Part shown: positions 34,598 to 39,998 of the stretch, one piece after another
How positions within the stretch are numbered: position 1 is the first letter of the stretch
How the letters are laid out: every line of letters begins with the position of its first letter
From: a virus
Direction: 5' to 3' (one strand)
Length of the DNA stretch: 40,082 bases
Virus record (IMG/VR): IMGVR_UViG_3300030109_003772
Location: 1-40,082 of that record
Program-made: the position numbers and the translations under genes
The notes under the pieces: model-generated
Told to the model about the DNA's origin: nothing
What the model saw: only the letters and a program-made list of their open reading frames with translations
Database searches by the model: none

Positions 34598-34882
34598 AAA
34601 CCAGATGTTCGTAGAACTATAGGTAGAGGTAAAAACTTTAACCCTGTTTCTAAAGACAAGAGCGCTACTGGCGCTGCAGCTGGTGGGGGTATTACTCAAA
34701 AAGGTGTTGATGAATATAAGCGTAATAATCCAGGTAGTAATTTGCAGACTGCTGTCACTACTAAACCATCTAAGTTAAAAGCTGGTAGCAAAGATTCTAA
34801 GCGTAGAAAATCTTTCTGTGCTAGATCAAGAAGTTGGACCAGCGAAAGAGGTAAAGCCGCTAGACGTAGGTGGAATTGTTAA
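34559..34882 (+). CDS. Small basic protein, M-A-Y-I-Q family member 3
   Basis: A 107-residue protein. The open frame runs four codons further upstream, but ATG 34559 is chosen because it gives the MAYIQTSNPFKKKKPDV start shared with the other two members. A Gly/Ala segment (SATGAAAGGGITQKGVDEYK) separates this from a tail KRRKSFCARSRSWTSERGKA ending RRRWNC, an Arg-rich, Cys-ending pattern I recall from small basic proteins of marine phages. It may bind nucleic acid. The last base of the preceding stop is the first base of its start codon. Confidence 0.7.
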   Translation: MAYIQTSNPFKKKKPDVRRTIGRGKNFNPVSKDKSATGAAAGGGITQKGVDEYKRNNPGSNLQTAVTTKPSKLKAGSKDSKRRKSFCARSRSWTSERGKAARRRWNC

Positions 34883-34897
34883 ACTAAAATAATAAAT

Positions 34898-35077
34898 ATG
34901 ATAAATTGGATAAACTCCTGGAAATCAGGTAACAAAAAAGATAGATACGAAATAGCATTAAGAATAAGTACATTGACGGTATTTGAATTAATGTTTTGTC
35001 CTTGCTGGGTTTGTAAAAATAAAGGCAAGTGTACTAGATTTAGATTAATGATATTAAACTTTGGATTAGAAATATAA
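34898..35077 (+). CDS. 59-residue Cys-rich small protein
   Basis: ATG at 34898 follows the usual AATAAAT leader. The 59-residue product has an N-terminal Trp/Lys segment (MINWINSWKSGNKKDRYEI), a helix, then CPCWVCKNKGKC, four cysteines in CxC-x2-C-x5-C spacing that could bind zinc or form disulfides. A hydrophobic tail (RLMILNFGLEI) follows. Its final base is the first base of the next ATG, and that coupling is the main reason to accept it as real. Function is unknown. Confidence 0.55.
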   Translation: MINWINSWKSGNKKDRYEIALRISTLTVFELMFCPCWVCKNKGKCTRFRLMILNFGLEI

Positions 35078-35145
35078 TGTGCCCTTGTCCAATATGTATA
35101 ACAGCTATCGTTGTTGCAGCGTGTAGTTACAAACTATTAAAATGA
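35077..35145 (+). CDS. 22-residue hydrophobic CPxC peptide
   Basis: ATG 35077 overlaps the previous stop (TAATG) and its own TGA overlaps the next start (ATGA, 35142-35145). The product begins MCPCPICITAIVVAACSYKL and is one membrane-length helix with five cysteines, three of them at the N-terminus. Being linked on both sides by stop-start overlaps argues against a random frame. I recall tiny MCPxC-type membrane peptides from phage metagenomes, though not with a known role. Confidence 0.5.
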   Translation: MCPCPICITAIVVAACSYKLLK

Positions 35146-35369
35146 AGTTTATAAACAGTGCTCAAATAGAACATAGAAACTCTTTAAAGGAGGGTAAAAT
35201 TGCTGTAAAAGGTAGTAAAAATTCTAATGCCATTACTAGTCCTAGTGGTACTGTGGTTTCTTTTGGCGACATGATAGAAGATAGAGGTAGATATGCTGTT
35301 GTAGTAACTGTAGTTAAAGACTTTGGTAGTGGAGATGTTTCAAAAACCGTACAATTAACTTTAACATAA
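35142..35369 (+). CDS. Small hypothetical protein
   Basis: A 75-residue protein. It starts with a short helix (MKFINSAQIEHRNSLKEGK) and continues as alternating strands (IAVKGSKNSNAI, GTVVSFGDMIEDRGRYAVVV, DVSKTVQLTLT). The fold is likely a small beta-sandwich or barrel. It is coupled by ATGA to the 22-residue peptide gene and ends one base before the next gene. A virion accessory role is possible, since the following gene looks like a virion beta-sandwich; there is no direct evidence. Confidence 0.6.
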   Translation: MKFINSAQIEHRNSLKEGKIAVKGSKNSNAITSPSGTVVSFGDMIEDRGRYAVVVTVVKDFGSGDVSKTVQLTLT

Positions 35370-35370
35370 A

Positions 35371-35667
35371 ATGGCAGTTTATAAAAACATAACAGGTGCA
35401 GCAACTACTGTTGTAATAAGAAAAGGTGGAACAACAAGTGGTAATATAAACAAGATATTAATTGCTAATGTTAACACTAGTAATGCTGTTACTATAACAG
35501 TAGACCTGTATGACGGTACTAATACTTTTACACTAATAAAAGAAGTTGATATACCTGTAAAGTCTAGTTTAGTGTTAGAAGATAATGTTAGTTTTAATAG
35601 TAATAGTTTTAACTTAAGAATAACAACAGCAGGTACATCACCTAATATATCTGTAATACTAAGATGA
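35371..35667 (+). CDS. Beta-sandwich virion accessory protein candidate
   Basis: A 98-residue protein made of regular short strands: KILIANVNTSNAVTITVDLY, TFTLIKEVDIPVKSSLVLED, NSFNLRITTAGTSPNISVIL. The order IANV...AVTITVDLYDG...IPVKSSLVLEDN is familiar from small phage proteins (often from marine phages) believed to decorate the neck or capsid. There is no signal peptide. It sits one base after the previous gene and just before the DUF5675 gene. Confidence 0.6.
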   Translation: MAVYKNITGAATTVVIRKGGTTSGNINKILIANVNTSNAVTITVDLYDGTNTFTLIKEVDIPVKSSLVLEDNVSFNSNSFNLRITTAGTSPNISVILR

Positions 35668-35668
35668 T

Positions 35669-36127
35669 ATGGAATTAGAAGTAATTAGATTTTCTAGTGG
35701 TACTGATAGTACTAACGGAATATTAATAGATAAAACAAATAATAAATTTTTAGCATACACTCTTGAAGATGAATATAGAGATGAGAAAAAATATGGCGAG
35801 ACAAGAATACCTGAAGGAACTTACAACTTGGGTTTACGCAAAGTTGGTGGCTATCACGCGAAGTATTCGCAGCGCTTTGATAGTATTCACATTGGCATGC
35901 TTCATGTTCTTGATGTGCCTGGTTTTGAGTATATTCTTATTCACTGCGGCAATACTGACGAGCACACGGCAGGTTGCCTACTCGTCGGAGACTCACAAGA
36001 AAACAATCAAATCAAGAAGGACGGTTTTATAGGTAAATCAACTCAAGCTTATAAAAGAATATACCCACGTATAGCAGAAGCTATTGATTGTGGTGAAACA
36101 GTAACAATAACATATAAAACAACATAA
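35669..36127 (+). CDS. DUF5675 family protein, candidate lysis or peptidoglycan enzyme
   Basis: A 152-residue protein matching the DUF5675 pattern: TLEDEYR near 31-37, IPEGTY at 47-52, and the core ILIHCGNTDEHTAGCLLVGD with H92, H99 and C103. The H...(T/S)xGC arrangement resembles the active site of L,D-transpeptidase-like enzymes, so cell-wall cleavage or modification is plausible but unproven. It is common in phages of Bacteroidetes and marine hosts and could replace a classical endolysin here. Codons in about 35830-36025 (CGC, ATT, CTT, GGC, CTC) differ from the AGA/ATA/TTA-rich flanks. An overlapping hydrophobic frame at 35763-36032 is discussed as a finding. Confidence 0.75.
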   Translation: MELEVIRFSSGTDSTNGILIDKTNNKFLAYTLEDEYRDEKKYGETRIPEGTYNLGLRKVGGYHAKYSQRFDSIHIGMLHVLDVPGFEYILIHCGNTDEHTAGCLLVGDSQENNQIKKDGFIGKSTQAYKRIYPRIAEAIDCGETVTITYKTT

Positions 36128-36129
36128 CT

Positions 36130-36321
36130 ATGGCATTCAAAATGAAAGGCTTTTCAGGTTTTAAAAAAGACGGCGAAAAACCTCAATTTAAAACAAAAAA
36201 GTTTACCCACTCAGCTGACCCCAACTCAGTGGACAAGGCTATTAAAGAAGCTTTGGAAAAAAATAAACAAGCTAAAATAGAAAGAGAAAAAAAATACGGT
36301 GTAAAAGGAGTAGATTATTAA
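36130..36321 (+). CDS. MAFKMK family small basic protein 1
   Basis: A 63-residue protein, rich in Lys and Glu, beginning MAFKMKGFSGFKKDGEKP. The rest is predicted to be a charged helix (VDKAIKEALEKNKQAKIERE) ending YGVKGVDY. The first ten residues match three other proteins in the next 3.8 kb. It has no signal peptide and no cysteine. It begins two bases after the DUF5675 stop and is followed ten bases later by the exported barrel candidate. Function is unknown. Confidence 0.7.
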   Translation: MAFKMKGFSGFKKDGEKPQFKTKKFTHSADPNSVDKAIKEALEKNKQAKIEREKKYGVKGVDY

Positions 36322-36331
36322 AAAAAGCAAT

Positions 36332-37384
36332 ATGAAAAAGATAATTATATTATTCTTAATGATAAGTACTATTTGTACTTCTCAAATAAAAGATTTTTTT
36401 AAGTACTCAACATTTTATACTTCAATGACAATGGGTACTTCATTTGTTGAAACAGAAGATTACACCGCTGTAAACAAAGGTTATGAAGATGTAACACAAG
36501 TTAATCCTTATGATTACAACTTAACCATAGGACTTAGGAAAATTGCTCGTATGGATTATGAGTATAAGGTTAAGACGTGGTATTACGGAACTGAAGATGG
36601 AGTAAGTGATAACGTAACTATAGGTAATGCTATTGGTTGGGAATACTTACTTAACTATTCTTTTATTCGTGAACGTGGAGAAAAATTTACCAATCAAAAC
36701 CTTTGGTTAAGATATCTAGGTAACAGCTGTGTTACTAAATTACAGTACACAGACAACCAAAGAGTTAATTTAAAGTTTGGATCGTTTGATACCAGATTTA
36801 GGTTAACTAAAGGTAATTGGGATTTTACAATTGGTGCTGTTGGTAGAATACACCCAGTATACGGTGTTAATCCAATAGAAGATTTTTGGGTACCAGGTGA
36901 ATCAACGTTTCAAGATCTAGCTGAAGACTTTGGCTATGCTCCAGAAATGTGGATACAAGGATTTTATATCGACCAGAATTGGTACGATGTTAGTGGTGGA
37001 GATTCCGTACTTATCGCTACCTCAAACGACGAGTTTTTCCACCACTATTTTGGCGACGCTGTTGCTAGGTTTAATGAGCAAGAGTTAGAAAAGTTAGGTT
37101 CACAAAGAGAGTTAAGTGCTGTTGTAGGCTTAGCTTATTATAAGTACACACCTAAATTATGGCTGCATGTGTGGGCTAACTGCTTACCGTTACATTATGG
37201 ATTAGATAAATATTCATTTGAGTATGGAAAAGAAAAGTACGACAATATCGAGTGGGATGCTGGTATTGTGTTTGGTTCAAGAATTACTAAATCACTTGGG
37301 ATGTTCATTGAAGGAACTCATATGAAATACTGGGATAAACCAGTATATGAAGTGAAGTTTGGTTTTAACTATTTAATATTTTAA
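36332..37384 (+). CDS. Exported outer-membrane beta-barrel candidate
   Basis: A 350-residue protein with a typical signal peptide (MKKIIILFLMISTICTSQ). The mature part is rich in Tyr, Trp, Phe and Gly, with alternating hydrophobic strands (DYEYKVKTWYYG, TNQNLWLRYLG, VNLKFGSFDTRFRL, WDFTIGAVGRIHPVYG). It ends in a strand YEVKFGFNYLIF with a terminal Phe, the beta-signal of BAM-inserted barrels. Two cysteines may be present in the mature part. A phage-made barrel could mask a receptor, admit solutes or weaken the envelope before lysis. A periplasmic soluble beta protein is the main alternative. Confidence 0.65.
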   Translation: MKKIIILFLMISTICTSQIKDFFKYSTFYTSMTMGTSFVETEDYTAVNKGYEDVTQVNPYDYNLTIGLRKIARMDYEYKVKTWYYGTEDGVSDNVTIGNAIGWEYLLNYSFIRERGEKFTNQNLWLRYLGNSCVTKLQYTDNQRVNLKFGSFDTRFRLTKGNWDFTIGAVGRIHPVYGVNPIEDFWVPGESTFQDLAEDFGYAPEMWIQGFYIDQNWYDVSGGDSVLIATSNDEFFHHYFGDAVARFNEQELEKLGSQRELSAVVGLAYYKYTPKLWLHVWANCLPLHYGLDKYSFEYGKEKYDNIEWDAGIVFGSRITKSLGMFIEGTHMKYWDKPVYEVKFGFNYLIF

Positions 37385-37386
37385 TT

Positions 37387-37659
37387 ATGGCGTTTAAAAT
37401 GAAAAGCTTTTCTGGTTTTGGTAACAAGATAAGAACTAAAAAAGCAAAAAGATTAATAAGAAAAAATGTAGGTAATACAACTGTTGACTCGCCTAATTTT
37501 AATGAGAAAAAATTTGATAAGTCAAATAAGAAAATGATGAAAGCTGACAAGTTGCTAAAAAAAGCTGGATACAGTTTTGAAGATAGAGAAAGATTTGGTG
37601 GCGCAACTGGTTATAGAGATGCTATGGACTTTGCTACAAATAAAAATAAAAAGAAATAA
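37387..37659 (+). CDS. MAFKMK family small basic protein 2
   Basis: A 90-residue, strongly basic protein (MAFKMKSFSGFGNKIRTKK). After a Lys/Arg segment and VDSPNFNEKKFDKSNKK, the tail KADKLLKKAGYSFEDRERFG is helical. It starts two bases after the barrel gene and ends two bases before the secreted-protein gene. The SPN motif recalls the SP-x-K motifs of neighbouring basic proteins. No known domain is seen. Confidence 0.7.
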   Translation: MAFKMKSFSGFGNKIRTKKAKRLIRKNVGNTTVDSPNFNEKKFDKSNKKMMKADKLLKKAGYSFEDRERFGGATGYRDAMDFATNKNKKK

Positions 37660-37661
37660 CT

Positions 37662-38375
37662 ATGAAGAAATATATTATAATAATATTCGCGTTTATTGGC
37701 TCGTTTGTTAATGCGCAAGAATACGATTTTCAAGAATTATGTTTAGCTTGTGTAGCGCAGAACGGTTTTTTCTGTGGAGATGATCCAGCAAACTGGACGC
37801 AGTACTCACCTAACGGCTGCGTGCCTAATGGTGAAGGCGGTTTGTTTTATTTAAATGATGGCTGGGAAGATTGTGCGGACGGTGCTGACGAAGCAGAAGC
37901 TGAACCAACAACAATAGGTGACTGCGGTCCTATAGGTCCACCACTAGGTTGTGATACTGTTTTTATAACATTAACTGAGGTTGAATTTGTTTTTGACACC
38001 ATAGTTGAAACTGAATATGTTTATAACATCGTTTTAGATACTGTAGAGATCGAAACTTTTGTTCCGGAATACATTTATATAACTGATACTGTATTTGTTT
38101 ACGAGGATGTATTAGATACATTATTCGTTGATGTTATTGAATATGTTGATGTAATAGTTTACGATACGGTTGTAGAAATAGAATACGTAGAGTTTGTAGA
38201 GTACGTTACTGAATACATTGATTGCGATACAGGTTACCCTTGTGACTCTAGTATAGACGAGTTGTTAGATAAATCTAGGCAAAATAGTGTAATATATAAT
38301 ATTAATGGGCAAGCGATTAAAGTGAGACAAGGTTTATACATAGAAGATGGTAAAATTTATTATAAAACAAAGTAA
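37662..38375 (+). CDS. Secreted acidic protein with LDLR-A-like loop and T9SS-like C-terminus
   Basis: A 237-residue exported protein. Residues 1-19 are a flavobacterial-type signal peptide ending in NAQ. Residues 27-97 are Cys-rich (C27, C30, C38, C53, C71, C88, C97) and include NDGWEDCADGADE at 65-77, close to the calcium-binding DG..DC.DGSDE loop of LDL-receptor class A modules. Residues about 97-190 are acidic strands with repeated DTV/EYV units, likely a rod or helix. The C-terminal IYNINGQAIKVRQGLYIEDG then KIYYKTK resembles the type IX secretion sorting domain (YN..G......GLYI..GK...K). Surface display through the host type IX system is inferred. Confidence 0.65.
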   Translation: MKKYIIIIFAFIGSFVNAQEYDFQELCLACVAQNGFFCGDDPANWTQYSPNGCVPNGEGGLFYLNDGWEDCADGADEAEAEPTTIGDCGPIGPPLGCDTVFITLTEVEFVFDTIVETEYVYNIVLDTVEIETFVPEYIYITDTVFVYEDVLDTLFVDVIEYVDVIVYDTVVEIEYVEFVEYVTEYIDCDTGYPCDSSIDELLDKSRQNSVIYNINGQAIKVRQGLYIEDGKIYYKTK

Positions 38376-38376
38376 T

Positions 38377-38571
38377 ATGGCGTTTAAAATGAAAGGATAT
38401 TCAGCTTTTACAAAGACTGATCCACCAAAGACAAAGAAATCAAAGACAAAGAAAAAAGAAACTAGCTTAGAAAGAGCTAAGCGAGGGTTGGGTCTTACTA
38501 GAGAACAGTTACTCGAAGAACAAAGAAAACAAAGAGAGGCGCTTAAAAAATACGAAGAAAAATATGGCTAA
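38377..38571 (+). CDS. MAFKMK family small basic protein 3
   Basis: A 64-residue Lys/Glu/Arg-rich protein beginning MAFKMKGYSAFTKTDPPKTK. An in-frame ATG exists at 38347 inside the preceding gene, but the start at 38377 restores the family N-terminus and follows the usual AGTAAT leader. The C-terminal half is a strongly charged helix (LTREQLLEEQRKQREALKKY). It overlaps the membrane coiled-coil gene by eight bases. Confidence 0.7.
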   Translation: MAFKMKGYSAFTKTDPPKTKKSKTKKKETSLERAKRGLGLTREQLLEEQRKQREALKKYEEKYG

Positions 38572-38908
38572 AGAATTATCAGAAGACAGCAAATTTCAGG
38601 TAAGCGTTAAAACATTAATCAGTATAGTTGTAGCAGTAGTTACAGTTGTATCTGCTTATTTTGGTTTAATGGCTAGTATAAATTCTAAGTTTGAAGATCT
38701 AGAAGATAAAGTTCAGAAAGCTTTAGAGCTACCTAAACCAGGAACTGGTACATACACTATAGATATGGGCGATCCAGCGGCTACTAATACTTGGCCACCA
38801 ACTCGTATGGAGTTTAATATGAAAGATCAAATGGCCAGAAATAAAATTGATGCAGTAATAAAAGAAATGGATGAGTTGAAAGAGGAAATAAAACTATTAA
38901 GAAAATGA
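38564..38908 (+). CDS. Inner-membrane coiled-coil protein, possible i-spanin
   Basis: A 114-residue protein with one membrane segment at about 17-38 (LISIVVAVVTVVSAYFGLMA) after a short charged N-terminus, then a coiled-coil (NSKFEDLEDKVQKALEL), a Pro/Gly-rich linker with TWPPTRMEFNMKDQM, and a C-terminal coiled coil (DAVIKEMDELKEEIKLLRK). An N-in, C-out single-pass protein with a periplasmic coiled coil matches inner-membrane spanins, which join the two membranes at lysis; a small phage membrane protein of other use is possible. It is coupled by ATGA to the thioredoxin-like gene. Confidence 0.6.
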   Translation: MAKELSEDSKFQVSVKTLISIVVAVVTVVSAYFGLMASINSKFEDLEDKVQKALELPKPGTGTYTIDMGDPAATNTWPPTRMEFNMKDQMARNKIDAVIKEMDELKEEIKLLRK

Positions 38909-39312
38909 AAAAAAGAATAGACATTACAACCTGGGCGTATGTTGCTACTATATTAATAATATATTTTCTTGGTACAGCGATGGGGTTAGCTCAAGAAGTT
39001 ATTACTGCTAGTAACTTTGACGATAAAATTGCTAAAGATATTTCCGTTGTAGAGTTTTGGGCTGACTGGAATTCTGCTAATCAATTTAATGAAATAACAA
39101 AATTAAAAGAAGCTGGTAAATACAGGGTTGATATAATGCACTGTACTAGCTTACAAACAGAATACAATATAACAGCTATACCTACGGTTGTTATATTTGA
39201 TAATGGTGTAGAAAAATGTAGGTTTAATCCAAACATTATGTTTCAATTAGATGCCGATAAAAAGATCGTGCAAAATTCTATTGATACAATAATACTAAAT
39301 AAATTTCAATAG
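38905..39312 (+). CDS. Exported thioredoxin-like protein lacking the CXXC
   Basis: A 135-residue protein. A hydrophobic N-terminus (ITTWAYVATILIIYFLGTAM) ending GLAQE looks like a signal peptide or anchor. The mature part follows the thioredoxin order: VVEFWADWNSANQF, VDIMHCTSLQTEYNI, AIPTVVIFDNG with the cis-proline P93. At the active site, WCGPC is replaced by W55-N56-S57-A58-N59, so dithiol exchange is impossible; C80 and C105 remain elsewhere. A non-catalytic, binding role in the periplasm is inferred. It is ATGA-coupled to the membrane coiled-coil gene. Confidence 0.7.
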   Translation: MKKRIDITTWAYVATILIIYFLGTAMGLAQEVITASNFDDKIAKDISVVEFWADWNSANQFNEITKLKEAGKYRVDIMHCTSLQTEYNITAIPTVVIFDNGVEKCRFNPNIMFQLDADKKIVQNSIDTIILNKFQ

Positions 39313-39314
39313 CT

Positions 39315-39935
39315 ATGGCATTTAAAATGAAAGCGGGTAAAGAAGGACCTATGAGAAAAAACTTCGGAAAAGATATATCACCAATGAACAAACCTTTAGT
39401 TGGTAATCAAAAGAATTTACCAGATCATTTAAAACAAAAGATCTTAGATTCTCCAGCTAAACTTAAGGTTAAAGAAGCTTTTAAACAAGGTAGAGGAGCT
39501 GGTGAAAAGATAAAAGAAAAAACTAGTGGTAAGAAGCATGTTACAACACGTGCTTTCAATGCGATGAAAGCAGTGGCTGATGGTGTTAAAAGGGTGCGTA
39601 AATCAAAATTAGATAATGTAAAAACAAAAGATTCTCCAGCTAAACTTAAAGTAGGTAGAGCAGATGGTGAAAGGTTAAAGAACAAAATTAAAGATATTAC
39701 AAAAAAAGTTGCTGATGTAAACCAAGGTGTGGGCGGATCAATAAAGAAAAAAGATTCTCCAAAAAAGTTTTTAGGTAAAGCTTTAGGTGGAGGACTTGGA
39801 AAAGTTGTAGGAAAAGTTGGTAAATTTGCTAAGAAAAATCCAGCATTAGCGGGCATGGCACTAGGTGGACCTTTAGGTGGGTTAGCAGGAGGATTAATTG
39901 GTGCAATGAAGATGGTTAAAAAAAAGCGTAAATAA
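39315..39935 (+). CDS. MAFKMK family basic protein 4 with SP-x-K repeats and Gly-rich tail
   Basis: A 206-residue, extremely basic protein starting MAFKMKAGKEGPMRKNFG. DSPAKLKV occurs at 45-52 and again at 106-113, with DSPKKF at 147-152; SPKK-like motifs are known in histone H1 as A/T-rich DNA minor-groove binders. The last 55 residues (GKALGGGLGKVVGKVGKFAK and onward) are a Gly-rich cationic amphipathic/hydrophobic region ending KKKRK, which might enter membranes. It is last in the cassette and is followed by a terminator. An internal virion or DNA-binding protein is one option. Confidence 0.7.
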   Translation: MAFKMKAGKEGPMRKNFGKDISPMNKPLVGNQKNLPDHLKQKILDSPAKLKVKEAFKQGRGAGEKIKEKTSGKKHVTTRAFNAMKAVADGVKRVRKSKLDNVKTKDSPAKLKVGRADGERLKNKIKDITKKVADVNQGVGGSIKKKDSPKKFLGKALGGGLGKVVGKVGKFAKKNPALAGMALGGPLGGLAGGLIGAMKMVKKKRK

Positions 39936-39970
39936 CTAATTGAGATAAAGCAAGAGATGTAACAAAAAAA

Positions 39971-39998
39971 AAGGGGGCAAAAGCCCCCTTTATTATTT
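39971..39998 (+). terminator. Strong, probably bidirectional terminator
   Basis: AAGGGGGC pairs with GCCCCCTT around an AAAA loop, with an A run upstream and a T-rich tract downstream. It sits between the end of the + strand operon and a converging minus-strand gene, so it can terminate both. Confidence 0.88.

Noticed and set aside
34304-34699. 131-codon minus-strand open frame
   Set aside because: It overlaps two well-supported + strand genes and is an antisense shadow of basic coding sequence.
38905-39312. Active thioredoxin or glutaredoxin
   Set aside because: Both active-site cysteines are replaced by Asn (WNSAN), so redox activity is not supported.
39425-39856. 143-codon minus-strand open frame
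   Set aside because: It mirrors the Lys/Gly-rich 39315 gene; its Phe/Leu/Pro richness is an artefact of the opposite strand.
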